A DNA stretch of 64,000 nucleotides from Paenibacillus catalpae (GCF_900112695.1 NZ_FOMT01000005.1:1-64000); one strand, 5' to 3'; counted from the first letter of the stretch, positions 49,501 to 58,683 are shown. The notes: generated by a model from the sequence alone, not told the origin. Numbers and translations: made by a program.

Positions 49501-50807
49501 CCTTTTGGCAGCGTATAAGAAATCGTTCCTGTCGTGCTGTCAGCCTGCTTGGTAGCTACAACCTGTTCAGCTCCAAACGGAAGTGCACTGTCTGTACTAA
49601 TATACAGATTAACCTCGATATTTTTCTGACTGATATCCCCTGCATTGGTAATGGTGTAATTGAACGATATTGCGTCTCCTGCCTTATATGGACTAGCCTG
49701 GTTTGCAGTATAGTCGGTTGGTTTGCTCGTTACCGTCAATTGCGGGCGTATATTCGCTTTCTCGAGCAGATTAGTCTGTTCAATAAAATCATTGGAAGAT
49801 GATATATCCGATTCATTAACAAATACGACATTTGAAACAGTATCGGTCTTATACGGCAGGAAATTCTTTTTCAGCAGTCCTTTAGAACTTGAGCTCAGGT
49901 CGGCCTGATACTCAATGCCGTTCCGGCTGTTAGTATCGTTGTATAAGACAACCGGCAGCCCTTTGGTAATAAAATCGTTCTTGATTTCATTCGCCTTTAG
50001 CTGCGTGATATCGTTCTGAATGCTGCTTGTATTATGACTGTTGCTTTGCGACGAACTTCCCTGAGATTGCGTGCTGAGCAGGGACATGTTGTACGGCGTT
50101 TTTGCATTGTTATTTTTGTCGACCAAGGTTCCCTTGCCGATGTATATCGCATCGTATTTACCGTCCAAATCATCGCGAGAAGCAACAAATTCCTTCATGC
50201 TGTATGTATCAATGGCAAATGGAACGGGGGAGCTGCTGCCGAGTATGGAGGAAAGATCCGATGTTCCGGACTCGGTTACTTCGAGAATGCGGATGACATC
50301 ACGGAAGGAAGTAAGCTTGAATTTCTGAGAGCTTTCAATAGTAGTACTGTCACTAAGCCGCAGATTACTATTAGATGAAGTGGTACTAACATACCTGCTA
50401 TTGCCTATAGACCTGAATGAAACTGTTCCATCCGAATGAGATATAATTGTAAATTTCTGATTATCATTCGTATTCGAATCGCTGCTTGCAGTCAATGAGC
50501 TGTCGTTACTAGCCGTCAGATATTTTCCTGTATGGTTTGATTTCAAAGTATAGCTGCTGCCTGACTTCTCCAGTATGAACAGTTCTTCTTTCCAAACATC
50601 AGAAGAATTGGCAGCAGGAGTAGTATTGCCCGATGTTACCCTCACATATTTTCCTTTTCCGACAGATTTCAGTGCCACCAGTCCGGTGTCAAACGTATAC
50701 GCCGCTTCGGCTTCCTTGACCGGATAGCCTAAAAACGCAAATACCGACGCAAGGAGAGTAACGGCTAGGGTGATGGAAATTCTTTTCTGAAAACCAGCTA
50801 GTTTCAT
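46584..50807 (-). CDS. Giant secreted multidomain protein with DUF5057-like and BIG2 domains
   Basis: A 1,407-residue exported protein. The signal peptide ends near AEAA (residue 36). A fascin/ricin-like beta-trefoil follows (about 40-168, with GKYVRVTS, GKYLTASN and SRYVSTTS). Two DUF5057-like alpha/beta domains come next (about 170-330 and 470-720; DGKYDAIYIG and NGKYDMLIFG). Ig- and CARDB-like segments lie between and after them. The C-terminus carries three BIG2-type Ig domains alternating with PKD-like ones (about 1000-1400). No LPxTG, S-layer or membrane anchor is seen at the end (TTNGEKY). It probably binds surfaces or sugars, perhaps with the pilus. Confidence 0.78.
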   Translation of the reverse strand: MKLAGFQKRISITLAVTLLASVFAFLGYPVKEAEAAYTFDTGLVALKSVGKGKYVRVTSGNTTPAANSSDVWKEELFILEKSGSSYTLKSNHTGKYLTASNDSSLTASSDSNTNDNQKFTIISHSDGTVSFRSIGNSRYVSTTSSNSNLRLSDSTTIESSQKFKLTSFRDVIRILEVTESGTSDLSSILGSSSPVPFAIDTYSMKEFVASRDDLDGKYDAIYIGKGTLVDKNNNAKTPYNMSLLSTQSQGSSSQSNSHNTSSIQNDITQLKANEIKNDFITKGLPVVLYNDTNSRNGIEYQADLSSSSKGLLKKNFLPYKTDTVSNVVFVNESDISSSNDFIEQTNLLEKANIRPQLTVTSKPTDYTANQASPYKAGDAISFNYTITNAGDISQKNIEVNLYISTDSALPFGAEQVVATKQADSTTGTISYTLPKGYSGIQYWRLEAVDFNTKLKDYASGVYRFQDQKISIKVLQVMPNDSNASTLKDTNNMRSSYLIPTTGNNKDAYSISIDVMNMNTFNSTGYQTLNGKYDMLIFGFGDIYNNNAPISDNAAAAVIQFINTKQSVMFTHDTIYNSSNSSSSNWLNKFQTITGQIAPRTDLGLGAPESSTATEKVNDGLLTQFPFLLSNTTNVANTHNQYYTLDLEDSTVIPWYNMSGGKRTVGDSWNSYYTYSKGNVTYSGSGHTNNRFPDWEQQLFVNTMYRAYLGSNHAPQLTVNSPVEYNATSNNFIPSYQNILLNYQVDDFDLADRELKTTVTFVYDGQSHEIFKDKTMLTGSTINQQIANPLPNGGNLKIEITAKDKSGAVVSQTINVKIVKVESNMDLSRTVSSNVMDNRVQTNTNATFTYTVTPKAIASSSALSADKMKITNLTFSETLPAKLEVTSLPSGWTKTGTAATGYTITGTLDTITYTLSGSSYIASPVSFQIGVKPTADGLYPLQNAVLTFNDIGQQSARSLSFPGYILEAITRLTSLSLTNTTLLVGDSRRMIPTFAPANATYGSSYIWESDRPDLVTVDSSGIMKGIAAGTARITARATDGSGLSATAAVNAIVPGLNITGQDRVASGDTINLTANLHTADYEKITSYQWSIKEGSSNISLNGTTSSTVAVTGKNVGNATVRLSVATDQSHTYTKEMSITVFKKVTSITLTGTTLIVGSTYQLNPVVRPTDASNKAVDWLPSSNSSAATVSSSGLVTAVGVGEATITVQAQDGSGVTGSAVIKVIDPIPQISGPSIIELGTDGTLSVDLSTATGDEITSYEWTVTDGIGQVVVKGSTSSKSLTFTGKKAGKARIKVTVHTKNGKTYTAEQEIIVKSVTLRLENTYRIKVGNYKDLFAALASSPASGKTNIKADLQWSSSNTSIATVDSNGRVTGVKTGTVKVTVTYKNDPSIKAETTIIVERTTNGEKY

Positions 50808-50865
50808 AGTTCTATCCTCCTATTTTACATTTCGTCAACATAGTTCCAAATACCCAAAATATTTC

Positions 50866-50893
50866 TTGAAATCTAGTAATATTGCGCTATAAT
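50866..50893 (+). promoter_or_regulatory. Sigma-A-type promoter of the pilB operon
   Basis: TTGAAA, 16 bp, TATAAT. It is 150 bp from the pilB start, leaving a long leader with a GGTTCT/AGAACC hairpin near 50954-50988. Confidence 0.55.
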
Positions 50894-51047
50894 CAGTGTA
50901 AGTCAGCAGGTCGATAGATGCAATAAGTAATATAATAAATATTGCCAAAAATGGTTCTCTGGTCTAGAATCTTGGGTATAAAGAACCCTGATTCGATGGC
51001 GTTTATAGCATAAATGTAAAGAAAGAAGAGAATGGGGCTGTTATGAG

Positions 51048-52712
51048 ATGGTGGCTATTAAGAAGAGACTGGGAGATTTATTGGTCGAAAGCGCCATAAT
51101 ATCCGAAGAACAGCTGCAGAAGGCGCTGCAAGAGCAGGGCAAATCAAAGCAAAAGCTAGGCGATTTACTGATCGCGCAAGGCTACATAACCGAGCAGCAG
51201 CTCATTGAAGTTCTGGAGTTTCAGCTAGGCATACCGCATGTCAGTTTGTACAAATATCAGATTGATCCGGAAATTACCCAGATCATCCCCGAAAGCATGG
51301 CCAAGCGCTATCAGGCGATCCCGCTTCACAAAGACGGCGGCAAGCTGATGGTCGCAATGGCAGATCCTCTTGATTACTTCGCGATCGAAGAACTGCGCAT
51401 GAGCACAGGCTTCCGAATCGAACCTGCTATTTCCAGCAAAGATGAACTGCAGCGGGCCATTGCAAGACATTACGGCCTGCAGGACTCGATGAGTCAGATG
51501 ATGATTGATCTTCCCACACAGGAAGAAATCCGTGAGACCGAAATTACCGATGAAGATTCACCCGTCGTCCGTCTCGTCAACCAGATGATTCAGCAGGCCG
51601 TACAGCTTAGAGCCTCTGATATTCACGTTGACCCGGGCGAGACCAGCGTTACTATCCGTTACCGGATTGACGGCGTGCTGCGTACAGAACGGGCCATTCC
51701 GAAACAAATGCAAGGCTTTATTACAGCAAGGCTCAAGATTATGTCCAAGTTGAATATCGCTGAACGAAGGCTGCCGCAGGACGGCCGGATGAAGATGCAG
51801 TTCGAATTCAAGACCGTTGATATCCGCGTCTCTTCCTTGCCTACCATTCACGGGGAGAAAATCGTACTCCGGCTTCTTGATCTTAGCACCGGCGTTAAAG
51901 CGATTGATCAATTGGGCTTCAATAACCATAACGTTCATGTCTTCAAGGGAATGATTGAACGTCCTTATGGCATTCTGCTCATAACCGGACCAACGGGCAG
52001 CGGGAAAACAACTACGCTGTATTCCGCTCTCAGCCATTTAAACGAGGAAGACACCAATATTATTACGGTTGAGGATCCGGTGGAATATCAGCTTGACGGC
52101 ATTAATCAGGTGCAGGTGAGCCCGACAATCGGATTAACGTTCGCAACGGGCTTACGTTCTATTTTGCGACAGGATCCTAACGTCGTAATGGTCGGCGAAA
52201 TCCGGGATACGGAAACGGCAGAGATCGCGATTCGCGCTTCCCTGACCGGTCACTTGGTGCTGTCAACGCTGCATACGAATGATTCTGTCAGCTCCATTAC
52301 AAGATTCCGGGACATGGGAGTGGAGCCATACCTGATCGCTTCTTCACTTATCGGTGTTGTTGCCCAGCGTCTCGTTCGCCGGATTTGCAATGACTGCAAG
52401 GAACCGCAGGAGCCTACCGATCAGGAAAGACTGTTTCTGCGGAGCCGCGGAATTCAAGCCGATACGTTGTACCGCGGCAGAGGCTGCGGCAACTGCGGGA
52501 TTACGGGTTACCGAGGCAGGGTGGCGATTCATGAAGTGTTACATATCAATAATGAAATCCGCGAGTTAATTACGATAAACGGCTCTCTGAGCGAGCTCCG
52601 CGAGGCTGCGGCAAAGCAGGGGATGATCCAGCTCATGGATGACGGATTGGAAAAAGTCACGCGCGGCATTACAACGCTGCAGGAAGTTCTCCGAGAGACA
52701 GTAGCCAATTAA
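51048..52712 (+). CDS. pilB: Type IV pilus extension ATPase PilB
   Basis: A 554-residue GspE/PilB assembly ATPase. The N-terminal MshEN-type domain (1-150; LGDLLVESAIISEEQLQKAL and a second such repeat) can bind c-di-GMP in some homologues. The catalytic core has Walker A GPTGSGKT (314-321), an Asp box, Walker B VGEIRDTETA and the zinc cysteines RICNDC and CGNCGITGYRGR. It powers pilus extension. The RBS is weak and the start may be 51048 or a few codons away. First gene of an operon running to pilO. Confidence 0.9.
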   Translation: MVAIKKRLGDLLVESAIISEEQLQKALQEQGKSKQKLGDLLIAQGYITEQQLIEVLEFQLGIPHVSLYKYQIDPEITQIIPESMAKRYQAIPLHKDGGKLMVAMADPLDYFAIEELRMSTGFRIEPAISSKDELQRAIARHYGLQDSMSQMMIDLPTQEEIRETEITDEDSPVVRLVNQMIQQAVQLRASDIHVDPGETSVTIRYRIDGVLRTERAIPKQMQGFITARLKIMSKLNIAERRLPQDGRMKMQFEFKTVDIRVSSLPTIHGEKIVLRLLDLSTGVKAIDQLGFNNHNVHVFKGMIERPYGILLITGPTGSGKTTTLYSALSHLNEEDTNIITVEDPVEYQLDGINQVQVSPTIGLTFATGLRSILRQDPNVVMVGEIRDTETAEIAIRASLTGHLVLSTLHTNDSVSSITRFRDMGVEPYLIASSLIGVVAQRLVRRICNDCKEPQEPTDQERLFLRSRGIQADTLYRGRGCGNCGITGYRGRVAIHEVLHINNEIRELITINGSLSELREAAAKQGMIQLMDDGLEKVTRGITTLQEVLRETVAN

Positions 52713-52786
52713 GGTAATGCTTACGAAGTAAGAATTACCACATTTATGCAGATATTTATGTGGTCATTCTTTTTAGGGGGACAGCC

Positions 52787-53830
52787 ATGCATAGTGAACT
52801 TATATTCGATTTACTTAAACAGGCTCACGAGCTGCGGGCATCGGATTTGCATCTATCTGTTGGCAATGCGCCGACATTCCGGATTAATGGAGAGCTTCGT
52901 AAGTTAGGGGATTCCGCAATTACCGCTAAAGAAGCAGAAGCGATGGCGCTAAGGCTGTTGACGAGTGAACAAGAGGACAAGCTTCGCATGACAGGAGAGG
53001 TGGATCTCTCTCTTGCGTTGCCGGGTTACTGCCGTTTCAGGCTGAATGTTTATAAGCAAAGAGGCTGCATAAGCCTAGCTGCAAGAACAATACCGACACA
53101 GATTCCGACCATTGAGCAGCTGCAGCTGCCGCTATCGCTAGCCTCTTTGTCGGATAAGCATCAAGGGCTTATCCTTGTGACCGGCCCAACGGGAAGCGGG
53201 AAATCTTCTACGCTGGCTGCCCTTATTGATCATATTAACCGGACACAGGCCAAACATATTGTCACACTTGAGGATCCGATTGAATTTATACATACAAGCC
53301 AGTCCTCCATTATTGATCAAAGGGAAGTCGGTCAGGATACGGGCAGCTTCTCAACTGGTCTTCGGGCCGCACTCCGACAAGATCCTGATGTCATCCTGGT
53401 TGGCGAGATGCGAGACCTGGAGACGATATCAGCTGCGATAACTGCGGCAGAGACCGGTCATCTCGTATTGGCCACCTTGCATACGACCGATGCGCCACAG
53501 ACGATAGACCGAATTATCGATGCTTTTCCCGCACATCAGCAGGGACAGGTCCGGACGCAGCTTGCCGCCGTGCTTGTCACTATCGTGTCACAGAGACTGC
53601 TACCTAAGCGGGAAGGCACGGGCAGGGCCTGCACAACGGAAATTTTGATGAATACACCAGCCGTTTCCAACCTGATCCGGACGGAAAAGGTCCATCAGAT
53701 CAAAAGCATTATGCAGACAAGCCGTGCCTTAGGCATGCACACATTGGAAATGTCCGTGAAGGAGCTGCTCCAATCCGGCATCGTCCATCCATCTGCGGCT
53801 AAGCCGTTTATGGCGGAAGGAGGTCTCTAA
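52787..53830 (+). CDS. pilT: Type IV pilus retraction ATPase PilT
   Basis: A 347-residue PilT ATPase. An N-terminal PAS-like domain (ASDLHLSVGNAPTFRINGEL) precedes the core with Walker A GPTGSGKS (133-140), Walker B LVGEMRDLET and GHLVLATLHT. Its presence implies retractile pili and twitching. AGGGGGA supports ATG 52787. Its stop overlaps pilC by one base. Confidence 0.92.
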   Translation: MHSELIFDLLKQAHELRASDLHLSVGNAPTFRINGELRKLGDSAITAKEAEAMALRLLTSEQEDKLRMTGEVDLSLALPGYCRFRLNVYKQRGCISLAARTIPTQIPTIEQLQLPLSLASLSDKHQGLILVTGPTGSGKSSTLAALIDHINRTQAKHIVTLEDPIEFIHTSQSSIIDQREVGQDTGSFSTGLRAALRQDPDVILVGEMRDLETISAAITAAETGHLVLATLHTTDAPQTIDRIIDAFPAHQQGQVRTQLAAVLVTIVSQRLLPKREGTGRACTTEILMNTPAVSNLIRTEKVHQIKSIMQTSRALGMHTLEMSVKELLQSGIVHPSAAKPFMAEGGL

Positions 53831-55038
53831 TGCCGCAATTTGCTTATCATGTGAAAACGGGCGGAGGAAAGCAGCTGCAAGGAAAGCTGAACGCCATGGA
53901 CAAGTCATCGGCGGTAGAGGAGCTGCGCAAGCGGGGATTGACGGTGCTTTCCGTCGAGGAGATCCGCAAAAGCGTGCTGTCCACCGAGATTTACATAGGC
54001 AATCCGGTTAAAAGCATTCATTTTATAATCTTTTGCCGCCAGTTCTCAACGCTAATCCGCGCAGGGGTAACGATCGTAGAAGCAACTAATATCCTGGCTG
54101 AGCAGACGGAAAGCAAACCGCTTAAGAAAGCACTTGTTGAAGTAAGCTCAGCGCTGCTAAGAGGGATTCCGTTCTCGCAGGCTGTTCTGGAGCATAAGCG
54201 GATGTTTCCGCCGTTGTTTGTCAGCATGATCCGTGCCGGGGAAGAGACAGGTGATCTGGAAGGGACATTGGACCGGCTGGCTCTGTTCTTTGAAAAAGCC
54301 CATACGACCAAAGAGAAGATCAAATCAGCGATGACTTATCCTACCGTTGTTGGCTTGATGTCCATAGCTTCCGTTATTTATTTGCTGCAGGGCGTTGTGC
54401 CGCAGTTCGTCACGATGTTTGAATCCTTCGATACCGAGCTGCCTGCCATTACGAAGATTGTACTGGCGTTAAGTAAAAGCTTGTCCCATCAATGGTACTA
54501 CTGGATTATCGCTCTCGTTATTCTCATCCTTGCCTATCAGCTATACAAGCGTACCGAGCGGGGCAAGTATGTAATCGATTATGCCAAGCTGAAGATGCCG
54601 ATCTTCGGCAAGCTGGCGCAAAAGGGCGCAATCGCCCAGATGTCGAGGACCTTATCCTCGCTTTATGCAAGCTCAGTGCCGGTTCTGCAATCTCTAACCA
54701 TTGTTGAGGAGGTGGTAGGCAACAAAGTGATTGGCAAATACATACGGAAATCAGGGGAGTCGCTGAGGCAGGGGAATTCCTTGTCGGAGCCATTTAAGAA
54801 AGCTTGGGTATTCCCTCCGCTTGTAACGCAGATGATCGCGGTAGGGGAAGAGACCGGATCGCTTGATCAGATGCTGGCCAAGATCGCGGACTTTTACGAG
54901 ATGGACGTCGATAACACGGTTGATCGTCTGAAGTCGCTAATCGAACCTCTGTTGATTGTATTTTTGGCCGGGGTTGTCGGACTGATCGTGATGGCCATTA
55001 TTTTGCCGATGTTCACCCTGTACTCCAGCGTGCAGTAA
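53830..55038 (+). CDS. pilC: Type IV pilus platform protein PilC
   Basis: A 402-residue inner membrane platform protein with two GspF domains (about 60-190 and 265-390) and three membrane segments. FCRQFSTLIRAGVTIVEA then MSRTLSSLYASSVPVLQS open the duplicated halves. It couples the ATPases to the pilin. ATG 53830 overlaps the pilT stop as TAATG. Confidence 0.92.
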   Translation: MPQFAYHVKTGGGKQLQGKLNAMDKSSAVEELRKRGLTVLSVEEIRKSVLSTEIYIGNPVKSIHFIIFCRQFSTLIRAGVTIVEATNILAEQTESKPLKKALVEVSSALLRGIPFSQAVLEHKRMFPPLFVSMIRAGEETGDLEGTLDRLALFFEKAHTTKEKIKSAMTYPTVVGLMSIASVIYLLQGVVPQFVTMFESFDTELPAITKIVLALSKSLSHQWYYWIIALVILILAYQLYKRTERGKYVIDYAKLKMPIFGKLAQKGAIAQMSRTLSSLYASSVPVLQSLTIVEEVVGNKVIGKYIRKSGESLRQGNSLSEPFKKAWVFPPLVTQMIAVGEETGSLDQMLAKIADFYEMDVDNTVDRLKSLIEPLLIVFLAGVVGLIVMAIILPMFTLYSSVQ

Positions 55039-55106
55039 TTTCAAGGGGTTTACTTGCAATACAACATAGAAGAGACAAAAACAAATTATTGTAGGAGGAG
55101 AGCAAT

Positions 55107-55538
55107 ATGTTGAAAAAAGCAATCAAACGTCTCAAAAAAGAAGAGAAAGGCTTTACGTTGATCGAGCTCCTGGCCGTAATCGTTATCCTGGCGGTTATCG
55201 CGGTAATTGCGGTTCCGTTGATTGGTAACATCATTGAGAATACTAGGGAAAAATCTGATTTGGCAACAGCACGTCAAATTTATGACGCTGCTCGTTTATG
55301 GGCTACAGATTCAAATAATGGTGATCTAGGTAATACAGATATTACACTTGCAACATTACAAGGTGATGGTTTTTTAGATGCCCCACTATATTTACCTAGC
55401 ACAAAAGATGCACTTGACCCAGCTACAACTATTATTGATGTAAGTAATGAAGCATCAGGAAATTATATTATTTTATCTACAGGAACTGGTACCGCTGATG
55501 ACGTTCCATTTACTAAAGCAGAGATTCTGGCACAGTAA
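55107..55538 (+). CDS. pilA: Major type IV pilin
   Basis: A 143-residue prepilin. KEEKGFTLIELLAVIVILAV is the class III signal with Glu at +5. The C-terminal body from about residue 45 has no cysteine and is acidic. That body is strongly AT-rich with codons such as TTA, AAT and ACA, unlike the helix region and the neighbouring genes. AGGAGGAGAG precedes the ATG, suggesting very high expression. Confidence 0.9.
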   Translation: MLKKAIKRLKKEEKGFTLIELLAVIVILAVIAVIAVPLIGNIIENTREKSDLATARQIYDAARLWATDSNNGDLGNTDITLATLQGDGFLDAPLYLPSTKDALDPATTIIDVSNEASGNYIILSTGTGTADDVPFTKAEILAQ

Positions 55539-55590
55539 AAATTGTGAATATCGTGGGGGGGCATTATGAGCTCCCCTGAAATTTATTTTA

Positions 55591-56367
55591 ATGAAAGCGA
55601 ACCCGCCTATGACCCTATTTCTTACGATCTATCTGTTCATTTTGGGCTTAATAGTAGGCTCCTTTTTTAACGTTGTTGGGCTGCGTGTCCCGATTAAGCT
55701 ATCGGTTGTATCGCCGCCTTCGCAATGTCCGAAATGCGGCAACCGGTTAAGGCCGCGTGATTTGATGCCCGTTGTCAGCTATATGTTGTCCCGTGGCCAA
55801 TGCCGGCAATGCGGCAAGCGGATCTCTCCCTTGTATCCCATGGGGGAACTGGCAACAGGATTATTGTTTGCATGGATCTATCTTACCTTCGGAAACAGCT
55901 GGGATACGGTAATCGGACTGCTGCTCGTCAGTATGTCGGTGATCCTCACCGTATCCGATTTGAAATATATGCTTTTGCCTAATCGTATTTTATTAGCTTT
56001 TGCGCCTGTGTTTCTAGTACTGCGCTGTCTGTTCCCGGACGACTCCTCCGTCTGGCTTCATGTCTGGGGAGCAATCGCCGGAGGCGGGGTTCTTCTGGCG
56101 GTTGTCATCCTCACAAGAGGAGGAATGGGGCTAGGCGATGTAAAGCTGATCTTCCTGCTGGGCTGGATACTTGGCCTGCCAAATCTGATTCCGGCCTTTA
56201 TATTAGCCTGCTTCTTCGGCAGTCTGGTTGGCGGCTTGCTGATATTGTTCAAGATTGTGAAGAGAAAGCAGCCCATTCCGTTTGGCCCGTTTTTGCTGCT
56301 GGGTGCTTTGCTGTCTTTTGCTTATGGGGATACGATAATCGATTGTTACCATTCAATTCTGATGTAG
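55591..56367 (+). CDS. pilD: Prepilin peptidase PilD
   Basis: A 258-residue aspartic peptidase that cleaves and N-methylates prepilins. The cytoplasmic loop has the four zinc cysteines (CPKCGN and CRQCGK), and the catalytic aspartates lie in SDLKYMLLPN and GLGDVKL. Eight membrane segments fit. The start is uncertain, since neither ATG 55591 nor 55609 has a clear RBS. Confidence 0.9.
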   Translation: MKANPPMTLFLTIYLFILGLIVGSFFNVVGLRVPIKLSVVSPPSQCPKCGNRLRPRDLMPVVSYMLSRGQCRQCGKRISPLYPMGELATGLLFAWIYLTFGNSWDTVIGLLLVSMSVILTVSDLKYMLLPNRILLAFAPVFLVLRCLFPDDSSVWLHVWGAIAGGGVLLAVVILTRGGMGLGDVKLIFLLGWILGLPNLIPAFILACFFGSLVGGLLILFKIVKRKQPIPFGPFLLLGALLSFAYGDTIIDCYHSILM

Positions 56368-56383
56368 TGGGATGTGAGGAAGA

Positions 56384-57886
56384 ATGCTCGACAGCAACAA
56401 GCGTGTTGGTCTAACGATCGATCATGGCGGAGTACGCTACGCGAGAGTAAGGAAAAGGAAAAAGGGCTGGGAGATTGAGAGGACCGGCTTTCTGCCTTTT
56501 GCCGACGGAGTCATTCTTGAGGACCAGTTCACTAACATGGAAGAGCTTCGTTCCAGTCTCAAAGACTGGGTAAAGAAAGAAAGGCTTAACGGCACTTCCG
56601 TTACGCTGTCAATTCCGACATCGCAAATTATTATCCGAAAGCTCCAGATCGGGACCGTAAATTCGAGGGAGCTTGATCAGCTTATTAATCTGGAAGTCGA
56701 GACCGCGCTGCATCTTCCGTTTGAGGATCCGGTCTATGATTACATTGCGGCCGGGTCTGCAGAACAATCTACGAATGTACTGGTCTATGCTTCACCGCAA
56801 AAATGGATCAAGCAATGCATAGAGCTGCTCGAGAGTACAGGGCTGAAGGTAAAGTTTGCCGAGCTGGCTTCGACTGCTTTTGCGAGAGCGATTAAGGCAC
56901 AGTATAAAGACTCTCTCGAGAATACGATGCTGATTCATCTGGATAAAGCCAATGTTGAAGTGTATATGTTCCACCAGGGGCATCCGGTCTTCATGCGTGT
57001 GATAAACGAATATGACTACAGCGGTTCTATAGATGGAACATTTACCCAGGAGCTCATCTCCAGCATTAACGCCGAGATTTCCAGATTGCTGAGCTTCTAT
57101 CAGTACAGTATCCATGACGGAGAGTCTCGTATTGTTCAGGCTATTATTGCTGGTGAGCTGGCAGGGCGCACCCAGCTGGCGGCGGAGCTTCAACAGGCTC
57201 AACCGGACATGCGGGTAGAAACCGTTGAGCTGGAGTCGCCTCTTCGCAAGAGAGTGCGCAGAAAGCTGGACGAGTATATGATCCCGTTTGGCCTCGCTAT
57301 CCGCGAGAAGTCCAGCCCTGGCATTAATCTGATGCCGGAGCGGGCCAGAAAAACAAAGCAGATTCCGGCCAAGCTATTAATAGCGGGCATTTTATGGCTG
57401 CTATGCCTTGGTGCTATTCTTGCATTAAATACGAATAACAGGCTTCAAATCTCGGATTATGAGCATACGGTGCAGGTATTAAAGGATAAAGCAGCCCTGC
57501 TCCAGCAGCAGGTGTCCACGCAAAATACAGAAGCGCAAGCAGACGCCGATCCGGAGGCGGTTGTTCAGTTCATTAATGAGCACAGGCAGGATGCGGTTGC
57601 CGTTCTGGATGAATTGACGAACCGTCTGCCTTACGGCTCCCGGCTTACAAGCATTGAGTACAACAAGCCGGGCAATCTTGCTCTCACGTTTAAAAGCCCG
57701 GATTTAACGGCATTGTCTACCTATTTGTCCAGCCTTCGGGCCATGTCATTTGTCGGGAATGTCCATCTGCAGTCTTTTGCCGATAATAATGGCCAGTGGG
57801 TTGGAAGCTACGAGGTTACCTGGAAAACAGCGAAGGCTTCGGATGATCAGCAGGCTGACACGGGAGGTGCCGACAATAATGGATAA
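56384..57886 (+). CDS. Fused PilM-PilN pilus assembly protein
   Basis: A 500-residue protein joining two normally separate components. Residues 1 to about 310 form the actin-like PilM (VGLTIDHGGVRYARV, LINLEVETALHLPFEDPVYD, MLIHLDKANVEVYMF). The PilN part begins INLMPERARK (about 315), with a membrane helix (about 332-350), a coiled coil and a ferredoxin-like end. PilM would thus be tethered directly to the membrane. GTGAGGAAG supports the start. The pilO gene overlaps its end by 8 bp. Confidence 0.85.
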   Translation: MLDSNKRVGLTIDHGGVRYARVRKRKKGWEIERTGFLPFADGVILEDQFTNMEELRSSLKDWVKKERLNGTSVTLSIPTSQIIIRKLQIGTVNSRELDQLINLEVETALHLPFEDPVYDYIAAGSAEQSTNVLVYASPQKWIKQCIELLESTGLKVKFAELASTAFARAIKAQYKDSLENTMLIHLDKANVEVYMFHQGHPVFMRVINEYDYSGSIDGTFTQELISSINAEISRLLSFYQYSIHDGESRIVQAIIAGELAGRTQLAAELQQAQPDMRVETVELESPLRKRVRRKLDEYMIPFGLAIREKSSPGINLMPERARKTKQIPAKLLIAGILWLLCLGAILALNTNNRLQISDYEHTVQVLKDKAALLQQQVSTQNTEAQADADPEAVVQFINEHRQDAVAVLDELTNRLPYGSRLTSIEYNKPGNLALTFKSPDLTALSTYLSSLRAMSFVGNVHLQSFADNNGQWVGSYEVTWKTAKASDDQQADTGGADNNG

Positions 57887-58478
57887 TACCAAAAACCGCT
57901 CGCTTGGCCTTATTATGATGATGCTGCTTTTTCTTGTCCTGCTGCTCCTGTATGTCGTCCTGCTTCAGCCTTCGAGTAACCAGCTGTCGGATCAGAAGAA
58001 GCTTGCGGATCAGACAGAACGGCAGTTAAATGCCCTAGAGGCCAGCGTGAATAAGCAGAATGGGGAAGGCAGCCTGCCGGAGCAGGATATTCAAGCCGCT
58101 CTTCCTCTATGGGACAATTCGGAGCAGCTGGTTGTTAGTCTCAAGAGCTTAAGCCAGCAGACAGGGGCGAAAGTAAACAGTGCAACCATCGATCTGCCGG
58201 GCGATAACAAGCTCAACACATTGGATGACAGCGTGGACCCTATTTATCCTACCGTGAAGGAAGTGAATGTTCACGTTTTTCTGCTTGGCACCTATACGCA
58301 AGTGAAAAGCTGGATGAATCAGCTGCAGCAGCAGAAACGTCTCATTGTCGTTCATTCGTTCTCTTTGCAACAATCCGACAGCGGAATGAATACGGCAGAA
58401 CTATCCTTTACCGCCTATTTCGATCCGTCTTATGAGCGAATGCTGAAGAATCCGATCTTGCCGGCAACCGCAAAATAA
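57879..58478 (+). CDS. pilO: Type IV pilus assembly protein PilO
   Basis: A 199-residue protein with one membrane helix (about 8-29), a coiled coil and a ferredoxin-like domain ending the pilus operon. It pairs with PilN in the alignment complex. CGGGAGGTG nine bases upstream supports ATG 57879 inside the previous gene. Confidence 0.82.
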   Translation: MDNTKNRSLGLIMMMLLFLVLLLLYVVLLQPSSNQLSDQKKLADQTERQLNALEASVNKQNGEGSLPEQDIQAALPLWDNSEQLVVSLKSLSQQTGAKVNSATIDLPGDNKLNTLDDSVDPIYPTVKEVNVHVFLLGTYTQVKSWMNQLQQQKRLIVVHSFSLQQSDSGMNTAELSFTAYFDPSYERMLKNPILPATAK

Positions 58479-58485
58479 GAGAAGA

Positions 58486-58541
58486 TAGACAGCAGTTATG
58501 GCGCTCCTTATCGATAGGAGATTCATGCTGCTGTCTTTTTT
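58486..58541 (+). terminator. Rho-independent terminator of the pilus operon
   Basis: AGACAGCAG/CTGCTGTCT encloses CTCCT/AGGAG and is followed by seven T. Confidence 0.8.
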
Positions 58542-58615
58542 TAATATTCATTGATTCTTCATGCAGGTTAAGTTTGATTGTCATACTATTGTCATAGGAA
58601 GCAAGATGAGAATGG

Positions 58616-58644
58616 TTGTTAGGGGTAGAGAAAACGGGCATAAT
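58616..58644 (+). promoter_or_regulatory. Sigma-A-type promoter of the haem operon
   Basis: TTGTTA, 17 bp, CATAAT, 39 bp before hemE. A direct repeat TTGTCATA lies just upstream (near 58578-58596). Confidence 0.5.
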
Positions 58645-58683
58645 TGAAATTAGTTAAAAAATACAGAAATGAGGAACGGCAAC

